A DNA stretch of 7,378 nt from the NCBI GenBank assembly GCA_045538895.1, contig JAZQEH010000062.1:1-7378 (forward strand). The letters run 5' to 3'. Below the pieces are notes generated by a model. The model was not told the DNA's origin, searched no databases, and saw nothing but the letters and a program-made list of their open reading frames with translations. Origin of the DNA: UMGS902 sp045538895 (lineage in GTDB: Bacteria; Bacillota; Clostridia; Oscillospirales; CAG-272). Within the stretch, counting starts at the first letter, position 1. Each line of letters begins with the position of its first letter. The translations under genes were made by a program, and so were the position numbers. This document shows, piece after piece, positions 1-6,389 of this stretch.

Positions 1-11
1 GGGTTGTAATA

Positions 12-136
12 AAGGCTCCCTCAGACGAGGGAGCTGTCAGCGGAACGCTGACTGAGGGAGGGAAAAAAGTAACAATTAGAAATGTTCCCTCCTTCCGTCG
101 CCTTACGGCGCCACCTTCCTCGTCTGAGGAAGGCTT
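12..136. repeat. Complete hairpin-rich, MITE-like palindromic element (left copy)
   Basis: This 125-bp element has imperfect terminal inverted repeats: 12-34 matches the reverse complement of 114-136 at 19 of 23 positions. Inside it are four local hairpins. They are GCTCCCTC/GAGGGAGC at 15-34 (loop AGAC), GTCAGCG/CGCTGAC at 36-52 (loop GAA), a short CGCC/GGCG stem at 99-110 (loop TTAC), and CCTTCCTC/GAGGAAGG at 114-133 (loop GTCT). An inner pair of arms, GGAGGGAA (57-64) and TTCCCTCC (85-92), closes an AT-rich centre. The whole element can therefore fold into a cloverleaf-like cruciform. It encodes no protein. A second copy in inverted orientation lies at the right window edge, which shows it is a dispersed family. 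It sits downstream of the aminotransferase terminator, so it should not interfere with that gene. No clear target-site duplication is visible. The likely nature is a non-autonomous mobile or REP/BIME-like repeat; this is inferred. Confidence 0.8.
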
Positions 137-165
137 GTTAATGTAAACCTTAATTTACAATCCGC

Positions 166-199
166 AAAAAAAATTCACTTGCAAAAGCAAGTGAATTTT
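166..199 (-). terminator. Intrinsic terminator after the aminotransferase gene
   Basis: A perfect 13-bp stem (170-182 with 187-199) closes an AAAA loop at 183-186. Reading the minus strand, the hairpin runs straight into a tract of eight T residues (166-173 on the plus strand are all A). It begins 8 bp after the aminotransferase stop codon, as expected for the end of the asnS-aminotransferase transcript. The stem is AT-rich at its base and GC-closed near the loop (TTGC/GCAA). On the plus strand it is followed by TTTTCGTTTTA, so it could also act, more weakly, on transcripts arriving from the left. Confidence 0.92.
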
Positions 200-207
200 C
201 GTTTTAC

Positions 208-1488
208 TTATTTTTCATCGCCGAGCATCTTTTCAAGTGATGCAAGACGGATGCACGCCGAAAGTGCCTGAATACATACCTCAAGCTCATGGAGTGCCGA
301 GAATGTCGGTGCAAGACGGATGTTTGCATCACGGGGGTCCTTGCCGTAGGGGTAGGTTGCACCCGCAGTTGTAAGCACACCGCCTGCCTGCTTCATCAGA
401 TTCCATACACGCTTTGCACAGCCGTCCATAACGGTAAGGCTGATGAAATAGCCGCCGTTAGGCTTTGTCCAGCTTGCAATGCCGAGTCCGCCAAGCTCTG
501 CCTCAAGAGTTTCGAGGACGATCTCAAACTTGGGACGGATGATATCTGCATGCATTTCCATAATGCGGCGGGTGTTTTCGGCATCCTTGAGGAAACGCAC
601 GTGGCGGAGCTGATTGAGCTTGTCGCTGCCGATGGTCTGCACACCGATAAGCTTTTTAGCCTGAGCCATGTTCTTTTCGCTCATTGCCATCATAGCAACG
701 CCCGCACCGGGGAATGTAATTTTAGAGGTGGAGGCAAAATAGAGGATTCTGTCCTCTGTGCCGTAACGCTTGCCGAACTCAAAGATGTTTGCAAGCTTTT
801 CCTCGGAATAGATATCGTGGATGAAATATGCGTTGTCCCAGACAATGCGGAAGTCGGGTGCTGCGCACTCCATTCTCATAAGTCTGCGGACAACCTCACG
901 GTCATAGGTATAGCCCGTGGGGTTGGAATATTTAGGTACACAGATAATGCCGTGTACGTCCTTATCCTTTGCAAGCTCCTCAATTCTGTCGATATCGGGC
1001 TGACCGTTTTCAAGATACTCTACGGTAATCATCTCGATGCCGAGAGTTTCAAGAATTGCAAAATGACGGTCATAGCCGGGGGCGGGACAGATAAACTTAA
1101 CCTTATCGTACTTGCACCACGGTATATTTACATCTGGTGCACCGAAAAGCATAAGACGTGTAAGTGCGTCATACATCATGTTGAGGCTTGAGTTGCCGCC
1201 AACAAAAATGTTTTTTTCGGGTATCTCGGTAAGCTCCGAGAAAAGACGCTTTGCCTCGGGAATACCGTCAAGCATACCGTAGTTACGGTAGTCAACACCG
1301 GTTTCGCCGATGCAATCCTCGCCCGAAAGCTCGGGGAGCATCTCGTTTGAAATGTCAAGCTGCTCACCTATAGGCTTGCCGCGTGAAAGGTCAAGCGAAA
1401 GCTTGAGCTTGCAAAGACAATCGTACTCAATCTGAGCACGCTTAAGCTGCTCTTTCTTTTCTTCTAAAGGAAGGTCGATATATTTCAT
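208..1488 (-). CDS. Aspartate aminotransferase, subgroup Ic (PLP fold type I)
   Basis: This 426-residue PLP-dependent enzyme is predicted to interconvert aspartate + 2-oxoglutarate and oxaloacetate + glutamate in the cytoplasm. The opening LDLSRGKP (33-40) and overall layout match the subgroup Ic aspartate aminotransferases (Corynebacterium glutamicum AspT-like; Pfam Asp_aminotransf) rather than the AspB/AspC type. Visible functional residues are GGNSS (97-101, cofactor phosphate), PGYDRHF (137-143), NPTG (189-192), Asp218 in WDNAY (pyridine nitrogen) with Tyr221, Lys256 in STSK (Schiff-base lysine), and Arg391 in NIRLAP (substrate alpha-carboxylate). The length is normal for the family and nothing is missing. 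The ATG at 1488 has an AGGAG site about 10 bases upstream, inside the 17-bp gap after asnS, so the two genes should be co-transcribed. Transcription ends at the hairpin 8 bp past the stop. The exact substrate preference cannot be read from sequence; a broader acidic or aromatic amino acid range is possible. Confidence 0.9.
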   Translation of the reverse strand: MKYIDLPLEEKKEQLKRAQIEYDCLCKLKLSLDLSRGKPIGEQLDISNEMLPELSGEDCIGETGVDYRNYGMLDGIPEAKRLFSELTEIPEKNIFVGGNSSLNMMYDALTRLMLFGAPDVNIPWCKYDKVKFICPAPGYDRHFAILETLGIEMITVEYLENGQPDIDRIEELAKDKDVHGIICVPKYSNPTGYTYDREVVRRLMRMECAAPDFRIVWDNAYFIHDIYSEEKLANIFEFGKRYGTEDRILYFASTSKITFPGAGVAMMAMSEKNMAQAKKLIGVQTIGSDKLNQLRHVRFLKDAENTRRIMEMHADIIRPKFEIVLETLEAELGGLGIASWTKPNGGYFISLTVMDGCAKRVWNLMKQAGGVLTTAGATYPYGKDPRDANIRLAPTFSALHELEVCIQALSACIRLASLEKMLGDEK

Positions 1489-1505
1489 GTAAGGTTTTCT
1501 CCTGA

Positions 1506-2900
1506 TTAAAACTCTGCTGTGCCTGTGGTTCTGGGGAACGCCTCAACGTCACGGATATTGGAAACACCGGTGATGTACATTACAAGACGCTCAAAGCCAA
1601 GACCGAAGCCTGCATGCTTTGTGCCGCCGAAACGACGGAGGTCGAGGTACCACCAGTAGTCCTCCTCGTTGAGTCCGAAACGCTCCATTGCCGCCTTAAG
1701 GTAGTCAAGACGCTCCTCACGTTGCGAACCGCCGATAAGCTCACCTACACCGGGAACGAGCATATCCATTGCCGCAACGGTCTTGTTATCGTCGTTAAGA
1801 CGCATGTAGAATGCCTTGATTTCCTTCGGGTAATCGGTAACGAAAACGGGCTTACCGAAAATCTTTTCGGTGAGGTATCTCTCATGCTCGGTCTGCATGT
1901 CAATGCCCCACGAAACGGGGTACTCAAACTTGTTGCCGCTTTCTTCAAGAAGCTTAATTGCCTCTGTATAGGTAACTCTTGCAAAGTCGTTGGAAACGAG
2001 GTTTTCAAGACGTTCAAGAAGAGTGTTATCAACACGCAGATTAAAGAACTCAAGCTCCTGACGGCATGTAGCCATAACGTGTTTAACGATATATTTAATC
2101 ATATCCTCGGCGATGTTCATATCGTCAACGAGGTCTGCAAATGCCATTTCAGGCTCCATCATCCAGAACTCTGCTGCGTGACGCTGTGTGTTGGAGCGCT
2201 CTGCACGGAACGTAGGACCGAACGTATAGATATTGCCGAATGCCATTGCAAAGGTTTCGCCGTTGAGCTGACCGGAAACGGTGAGAGAGGTGGGCTTGCC
2301 GAAGAAGTCCTGAGAGTAGTCAACCTTGCCGTCCTCGGTAAGCGGAATGTTTTCGGGGTCGAGAGTGGTAACACGGAACATCTCGCCTGCACCCTCACAG
2401 TCGGAGGTGGTGATGATGGGGGTGTTTACATAAACAAAGCCACGCTCGTTAAAGAACTTGTGAATTGCAAATGCACACTCGCTTCTTACACGGAAAACCG
2501 CATTGTAAAGGTTTGCACGGGGACGAAGATGTGCGATGGTACGAAGGAACTCGGGGCTGTGACGCTTTTTCTGAAGCGGATACTCGGGAGTGGAGGTACC
2601 CTCAACCTCAACTACATCAGCCTTGAGTTCAAAGGGCTGCTTTGCATCGGGAGTAAGCACAAGTGTACCGCTTACAACAAATGCAGCACCAACGTTCTGC
2701 TTTGCAATTTCGGTGTAATTATTTATTTTATCAGCCTCAAAAACGACCTGAAGATTGCCGAAGGCACTACCGTCGTTAAGCTCTATAAAGCCGAATGCGT
2801 TGGAAGCACGGATAGAGCGTGCCCAGCCGCAAACGGTAATCTGCTTGTCAGCATAGTCACTCGCTGACGCATAAATGCTTTTAATAGATACTCGCTGCAT
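1506..2900 (-). CDS. asnS: Asparaginyl-tRNA synthetase
   Basis: This class IIb aminoacyl-tRNA synthetase of 464 residues, the normal bacterial length, charges tRNA-Asn with asparagine using ATP. The N-terminal OB-fold anticodon-binding domain covers about residues 18-102 (ITVCGWARSIR..GFIELNDGS). The catalytic domain follows from about 115. Motif 1 falls around GFVYVNTPIITTSDCEGAGE (154-173), motif 2 is FRAERSNTQRHAAEF (231-245), and motif 3 is GFGLGFERLVMY (431-442), with Arg438 the ATP-binding arginine. EGAGEMF (169-175) and MEPE (248-251) favour AsnRS over AspRS. The ATG at 2900 is preceded by an AGAGGA ribosome binding site and a good promoter between it and nth. The 5' leader is too short for a T-box, so control by uncharged tRNA-Asn through that route is not expected. 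The aminotransferase gene begins 17 bp downstream. Identity is firm. Confidence 0.96.
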   Translation of the reverse strand: MQRVSIKSIYASASDYADKQITVCGWARSIRASNAFGFIELNDGSAFGNLQVVFEADKINNYTEIAKQNVGAAFVVSGTLVLTPDAKQPFELKADVVEVEGTSTPEYPLQKKRHSPEFLRTIAHLRPRANLYNAVFRVRSECAFAIHKFFNERGFVYVNTPIITTSDCEGAGEMFRVTTLDPENIPLTEDGKVDYSQDFFGKPTSLTVSGQLNGETFAMAFGNIYTFGPTFRAERSNTQRHAAEFWMMEPEMAFADLVDDMNIAEDMIKYIVKHVMATCRQELEFFNLRVDNTLLERLENLVSNDFARVTYTEAIKLLEESGNKFEYPVSWGIDMQTEHERYLTEKIFGKPVFVTDYPKEIKAFYMRLNDDNKTVAAMDMLVPGVGELIGGSQREERLDYLKAAMERFGLNEEDYWWYLDLRRFGGTKHAGFGLGFERLVMYITGVSNIRDVEAFPRTTGTAEF

Positions 2901-2927
2901 AATTTTTTCCTCTTTTATAAAAATACT

Positions 2928-2964
2928 ATTATACTATTATATACTCTATTTGCAGAAAATGCAA
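2928..2964 (-). promoter_or_regulatory. Sigma-A-type promoter for asnS, with a second -10 hexamer
   Basis: On the minus strand a -35 TTGCAT (2959-2964) is followed, after exactly 17 bp, by a consensus -10 TATAAT (2936-2941). Transcription should start near 2929, giving a leader of roughly 30 bases before the asnS ATG. A second perfect TATAAT lies 8 bp further downstream (2928-2933), in the repeated TAGTATAATAG-like AT-rich stretch; it has no matching -35 at good spacing. The -35 begins one base past the nth stop codon (TAG at 2966-2968), so asnS can be transcribed independently of nth. Confidence 0.78.
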
Positions 2965-2965
2965 A

Positions 2966-3601
2966 CTATTTTTTATATTTACAAAAATCTTTCATTACGC
3001 ACTCACCGCATTTCGGGCTTCGGGCGGTGCAAACGTCACGTCCAAACAGCACAATTCTGTGGCAAAAGTCGCTTTGCTGCGATTTTTCGATGTATTTATC
3101 TAAAATTTTCTCGATTTTTGCGGGATTCTTTTCGCTTGTAGGATAAAAGCCGAGTCTGCCGCAAATACGGATGCAATGCGTGTCGGTAACGATATTCGGC
3201 TGACCGAAAAGGTCGCCGAGGATAAGGTTTGCTATTTTACGTCCCACTCCGGGGAGCGTGAGCAACTCATCAAGAGTCCTTGGTATCTCGCCGCCATAGT
3301 CACGGACGATGATTTCGCAGGCTTCTTTGATGCTTTTCGCCTTGGTTTTATAGAGTCCGCACGGGCGGACAAGCTCCTCAAGCACGGTTATATCAGCATC
3401 GGCAAGTGCCTGCACCGTGGGGAAACGCTCAAAAAGCGGCTTTGACACAATGTTTACTCTTGCATCGGTACACTGTGCAGAGAGGCGTGCCATTACAAGC
3501 AGCTTCCATGCTTCACCGCCGTATTCAAGCGAACACACCGCATTGGGATAAAGTTTTTCAAGTTCTGCGGCACAAAGCCGCCCAAGTTCATATTTTGTCA
3601 T
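2966..3601 (-). CDS. nth: Endonuclease III (base-excision repair DNA glycosylase/AP lyase)
   Basis: This is a bifunctional glycosylase/AP lyase that removes oxidised pyrimidines and nicks abasic sites. With the ATG at 3601 the protein has 211 residues, as in E. coli Nth (211). LPGVGRK (116-122) is the helix-hairpin-helix turn ending in the catalytic lysine (Lys122, equivalent to E. coli Lys120), and Asp140 in VTDTH is the catalytic aspartate. The C-terminus carries the 4Fe-4S ligands Cys191-X6-Cys198-X2-Cys201-X5-Cys207, spaced exactly as in the family. The frame stays open upstream to a GTG at 3646, but the extra 15 residues (GKLFIKSFPASIFS after the start) are encoded by the adjacent palindromic repeat and have no counterpart in Nth. 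The first ATG at 3601 gives the usual MTK.. opening and is preferred, although no clear Shine-Dalgarno precedes it. The gene lies 150 bp after the PBP2 gene and 65 bp before asnS, with the asnS promoter starting just past its stop. Confidence 0.95.
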   Translation of the reverse strand: MTKYELGRLCAAELEKLYPNAVCSLEYGGEAWKLLVMARLSAQCTDARVNIVSKPLFERFPTVQALADADITVLEELVRPCGLYKTKAKSIKEACEIIVRDYGGEIPRTLDELLTLPGVGRKIANLILGDLFGQPNIVTDTHCIRICGRLGFYPTSEKNPAKIEKILDKYIEKSQQSDFCHRIVLFGRDVCTARSPKCGECVMKDFCKYKK

Positions 3602-3617
3602 GGAGAAAATCGACGCA

Positions 3618-3643
3618 GGAAAACTTTTTATAAAAAGTTTTCC
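3618..3643. repeat. 26-bp perfect palindrome upstream of nth
   Basis: The two half-sites are GGAAAACTTTTTA (3618-3630) and its exact reverse complement (3631-3643), with no spacer. In RNA it forms a hairpin with an AU-rich top. It lies 17 bp upstream of the nth ATG and forms one end of the larger element at 3618-3746. It has no GC-rich stem followed by a T-tract, so it is not a typical intrinsic terminator. The symmetry could suit a dimeric DNA-binding protein, but its place at the end of a repeat makes a repeat terminus more likely. Confidence 0.85.
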
Positions 3644-3656
3644 CACACCCTTTCAA
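3627..3656 (-). promoter_or_regulatory. Possible nth promoter supplied by the repeat
   Basis: On the minus strand, TTGAAA (3651-3656) and TATAAA (3627-3632) are separated by 18 bp; each matches the sigma-A consensus at five of six positions. The TATAAA is the centre of the 26-bp palindrome. A start near 3620 would give a leader of only about 19 bases before the nth ATG. A weaker alternative further upstream in the same gap is TTGATA followed after 18 bp by TAAATT. AT-rich palindromes produce such matches by chance, and nth could instead be read through from the PBP2 gene. Confidence 0.3.
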
Positions 3657-3717
3657 AAATTTATGAAAAGTGAATTGCTTGTATCAATATGCTTTTGTTT
3701 AAAAGTTTTGCGGGGGT

Positions 3718-3746
3718 GTGGGGTGCTTTTTCAAAAGCATCCCCAC
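3718..3746 (-). other. Stem-loop just past the PBP2 stop codon
   Basis: A 13-bp stem with a single bulge begins 5 bases after the PBP2 stop. On the minus strand it is followed by an ACACCCCCGCAAAAC-like stretch with no T-tract, so it does not meet the usual criteria for an intrinsic terminator. It may stabilise the 3' end of the mreC-mreD-PBP2 message or act as a weak terminator, but it is also one end of the repeat element described at 3618-3746. Confidence 0.55.
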
Positions 3747-3751
3747 ATCTA

Positions 3752-5851
3752 TTACGGTAATACTTCTATTTTCTCATACTGCGACTCGTACTGCTCACCT
3801 TTGAGGTAGCTATCGTACATCGCCTTTGCGGTGTATGCCGCATCGGTGCCGTTTGCACCCTGCTCGATTACAACCGCAACCGCAATTTCAGGTGTTGAAT
3901 ACGGTGCAAAGCCGATAAATAGCGCATTGTCGCTTCTGTCACCGCCAACCTGTGCAGTACCCGTTTTACCGCCTACCGCTATGTCATAGCCACGGAAAAT
4001 ACGTGAAGCCGAGCCACTTTCAACCACGTCCTTCATCGCACTTTTCACGGTCTGCAATATTCCCTGACGGAAGTCGATTTTTGCAACGACCTGCGGCTCT
4101 TTCTTTACGCAAAGCTCGCCGCTTGCAAACGAGCGTACCTCGTGAAGCAAATGCGTCTTATACCTTGTGCCGCCGTTAATCAAAGCACTTGTGTATACCG
4201 CAAGCTGAAGCGGTGAAAACATATTGTCCGACTGACCGATTGCCGCCTGCAAGGTGTTACCCGGCACCCAGATATCGCCACGGCTCTCGCTGTATGCGGG
4301 GCCTGCAAGAATACCGCTCGACTCGGAAAGCTCGATGCCCGTAGGCTCACCGAGTCCGAACTTTTTGGCATACTCATTGATTTTTGCGATGCCGAGGCGG
4401 TTGCCCACGTCATAGAAAAATACGTTACAGGAATTCTGAATGGCCTGCACAACGTTCTGCGAACCGTGACCTCTGTTATACCGCAGATAATACCAGCAAC
4501 GGGGGCTGTAGTCACCGAACTCATACACACCGTCGTCATAAACGGTGGTGTTTACGCTGATAACGCCCTCCTCAAGTGCCGCCGCCGCAACTCCGGGCTT
4601 AAAGGTTGAACCGGGGGTATAGGTTCCGAGCGTTGCACGGTTATAAAGCGGACGGAGAGGGTTCTGTGAATAAAGTTTATAGTTCTCAATGTACTCCGAT
4701 AGGTTGAACGTGGGGTATGAAGCAAGGGCTAACACTTCGCCGCTTGACGGGTCAATGCCAACCGCCGCACCGCATTTTGCATCCTCACCGTCATGCTCGC
4801 CCTTCTCGCTTGCCGCTCTCTCGTTGATGATTTTTATATTGTCGGAGAGGGCTTTTTCTGTCGAGATCTGCAAGTCGATATCTATAGTGAGATAAACGTC
4901 CTTGCCCGAAACAGGCTCTTTGATAACGGTTTGCGAAATTATGTTGCCGTAGGCATCCTCAACAATCTGCAAAACTCCGTTTTCGCCACGGAGATACTCC
5001 TCACATTCCTTTTCCATGCCCGAGCGACCAACGTATGCATCACCGCTGTAGCCCTTTTCGATGTAGCTGTCAAGCTCCTCGGCAGGTATCTGTCCGATAT
5101 GGCCGAGAATGTGCGAGGCATAGCCGTCATAAATATACGTGCGTGCCGCCTCCTCGGTAACCATCACCTGATGAATCGCAAGCTCTTTTACATATGTGAG
5201 TGCCGTCATCGGCAGATTCTTTGCCACGGTGTACGGCTCAACACGGCTGAACTGCATATACTCCATGTAAAAACGTGTTCTGAACAGTATATCCGCATCC
5301 TTTGCAGAGTAGTTTTCACTCACACCGTTTTTATCAATTACCGCTATGCCGTAACGCTTTACAAGAAACTCAAAAAGCTCCTTATCGCTTACGTCCTCGT
5401 CAAGCTCCAGCCGCTTTATAAGCGATGCAAATTTCATGCGGTTTGTGGCACTCGCAAAGAAATCGGCATCACGGATATAGTTCGGATAGCTTCCCTTATA
5501 CGGGAAAACAGGGGTTGTAAGGCAGCTTTCGCCACCGCCATCAATAACCGCATTGCGTGTTTTTAAAATAACCTCATTGAAATCCGCATTGCCCCTCGGC
5601 ATTGCACCGTATTCAAGGCTGATGCAGTAGTTTGTTGTGTTGATTACAAGCGCCTTGCCGTTTCTGTCGTATATCTCGCCACGCTTTGCATCAATCGAAA
5701 CGTAGCGTGTTGTGGTATTTTCTTCAATTATCGTGTAATAGTCCTGCCCTGTAATCTGCAAATTTACAAGCACAACCAGATAGACGGCACAAATTATAAT
5801 AAAAATCACCGCCAAAGCCGCAAGTCTTAAAGACAAACGTGTCTGTTTCAT
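3752..5851 (-). CDS. mrdA: Class B penicillin-binding protein 2 (elongasome transpeptidase)
   Basis: This 699-residue membrane-anchored DD-transpeptidase cross-links lateral-wall peptidoglycan outside the cytoplasmic membrane. There is one N-terminal membrane anchor at about residues 11-31 after a short basic cytoplasmic tail. The PBP dimerisation (pedestal) region begins at RGEIYDRNG (57-65) and runs to about 310. The transpeptidase domain carries all three catalytic motifs: Ser415-Thr-Phe-Lys418 (acyl-enzyme serine), Ser474-Cys-Asn476 and Lys629-Thr-Gly-Thr632. The length is close to Bacillus PBP2-type proteins (about 700). There is no C-terminal PASTA domain, which argues against a PBP2x/FtsI or SpoVD assignment; so does the position directly after mreC and mreD. 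The ATG at 5851 has an AAGGAGG site 9 bases upstream, in the 22-bp gap after mreD, so the gene is the third of that operon. Class B PBP is certain; the mrdA name rests mainly on context. Confidence 0.94.
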   Translation of the reverse strand: MKQTRLSLRLAALAVIFIIICAVYLVVLVNLQITGQDYYTIIEENTTTRYVSIDAKRGEIYDRNGKALVINTTNYCISLEYGAMPRGNADFNEVILKTRNAVIDGGGESCLTTPVFPYKGSYPNYIRDADFFASATNRMKFASLIKRLELDEDVSDKELFEFLVKRYGIAVIDKNGVSENYSAKDADILFRTRFYMEYMQFSRVEPYTVAKNLPMTALTYVKELAIHQVMVTEEAARTYIYDGYASHILGHIGQIPAEELDSYIEKGYSGDAYVGRSGMEKECEEYLRGENGVLQIVEDAYGNIISQTVIKEPVSGKDVYLTIDIDLQISTEKALSDNIKIINERAASEKGEHDGEDAKCGAAVGIDPSSGEVLALASYPTFNLSEYIENYKLYSQNPLRPLYNRATLGTYTPGSTFKPGVAAAALEEGVISVNTTVYDDGVYEFGDYSPRCWYYLRYNRGHGSQNVVQAIQNSCNVFFYDVGNRLGIAKINEYAKKFGLGEPTGIELSESSGILAGPAYSESRGDIWVPGNTLQAAIGQSDNMFSPLQLAVYTSALINGGTRYKTHLLHEVRSFASGELCVKKEPQVVAKIDFRQGILQTVKSAMKDVVESGSASRIFRGYDIAVGGKTGTAQVGGDRSDNALFIGFAPYSTPEIAVAVVIEQGANGTDAAYTAKAMYDSYLKGEQYESQYEKIEVLP

Positions 5852-5873
5852 TTGTACCGCCCTCCTTTTGTTT

Positions 5874-6386
5874 TTATTTGTCTGTTTTACGCTTAATCAC
5901 CTTAAAGACAGGATATAGCGGAAGCGAAAATGCAACCGAGAGTGCAAATGCAGGCAGAGTATGCTCCGCTAAAATCCCCGTAGCCGCAATGCCCCAGTCC
6001 GAAACGGGAGCGAAAAGCGATATTATCGCATGAGCCGCTATGCCGCCTACGGTATAGCAGAACCACGAGAAAAAGTTCTTTACAAAAAAGTTTTCAAAAA
6101 GCCATGTGCATAAAATGGCAAACACCGTGTAAAACAACGGAAAAATCAGCGTATTTGTGCCGCATATCAGCGTTTCAAGCACCGAAAACACAAGTCCTAT
6201 AAAGCTTGCATACTTTACGCCCTCGAAAAGTGCAAGGCTGCTCACAGCAGCAATAAGCAGAGTGGGTTTGTTTGCAAAAATGCCGAGTGAGGGCAAAAAC
6301 GAGTGCGAAAACAGCAGAAGTGCAAAGCAGACAAGCGAATATGCCGCCGATTTTATCACGGGTTGCTCTCTCAAAGATAAACGCAT
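5874..6386 (-). CDS. mreD: Rod shape-determining protein MreD
   Basis: This is a 170-residue integral membrane protein with about six hydrophobic segments (roughly 13-33, 41-56, 59-75, 78-98, 104-125 and 139-162) and a basic C-terminal tail (KVIKRKTDK). Size, membrane topology and position between mreC and a PBP2 gene match MreD, a component of the elongasome that works with MreC, RodA and PBP2. The primary sequence of MreD is weakly conserved, so the assignment depends strongly on context. The ATG lies 3 bp after the mreC stop, with a GGTGGAG ribosome binding site overlapping the end of mreC, so translation is probably coupled. No defect is visible. Confidence 0.86.
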   Translation of the reverse strand: MRLSLREQPVIKSAAYSLVCFALLLFSHSFLPSLGIFANKPTLLIAAVSSLALFEGVKYASFIGLVFSVLETLICGTNTLIFPLFYTVFAILCTWLFENFFVKNFFSWFCYTVGGIAAHAIISLFAPVSDWGIAATGILAEHTLPAFALSVAFSLPLYPVFKVIKRKTDK

Positions 6387-6389
6387 AAT

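Larger units (their letters stand above)
3618..3746. repeat. Composite inverted-repeat element between the PBP2 gene and nth
   Basis: Almost the whole intergenic region between the PBP2 gene and nth is a two-ended structure. Each end is a hairpin: the perfect palindrome at 3618-3643, and GTGGGG-TGCTTTT pairing with AAAAGCA-T-CCCCAC (3718-3746, one bulged T). Just inside the hairpins, CCCACACCCTTTCAAAAATT on the left is an imperfect inverted match to the reverse complement of the right arm (AAAAGTTTTGCGGGGGTGTG, 3701-3720); nine bases, CCCACACCC, are identical. The centre is AT-rich and non-coding. The design (hairpin, inverted arm, spacer, inverted arm, hairpin) parallels the edge repeats but the sequence is unrelated, so this is probably a second family of small non-autonomous elements. 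Confidence 0.68.

Noticed and set aside
12..136. CRISPR repeat or tRNA-like cloverleaf in the left repeat
   Set aside because: There is no direct repeat-spacer periodicity. The arms lack a TTCGA T-loop, an anticodon-arm layout or a CCA end, and the terminal inverted repeats fit a palindromic mobile element instead.
289..1191. 300-codon open frame on the plus strand, opposite the aminotransferase gene
   Set aside because: Antisense shadow of a fully conserved PLP enzyme. The translation is low-complexity and cysteine-rich, with no domain and no plausible ribosome binding site.
1614..2867. 417-codon open frame on the plus strand, opposite asnS
   Set aside because: It lies wholly antisense to asnS, which has all class II motifs. 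The product is Cys/Val/Leu-rich with no recognisable domain. It arises from the codon bias of the real gene.
2901..2965. T-box or other riboswitch ahead of asnS
   Set aside because: Only 65 bp are available and they are AT-rich promoter sequence without the stems or the T-box core.
3718..3746. Intrinsic terminator for mreC-mreD-mrdA
   Set aside because: The stem is adequate and well placed, but no T-tract follows on the minus strand. Kept as an undetermined stem-loop.
4793..5566. 257-codon open frame on the plus strand, opposite the PBP2 gene
   Set aside because: Antisense to the pedestal region of an intact PBP. No protein family is recognisable in its translation.
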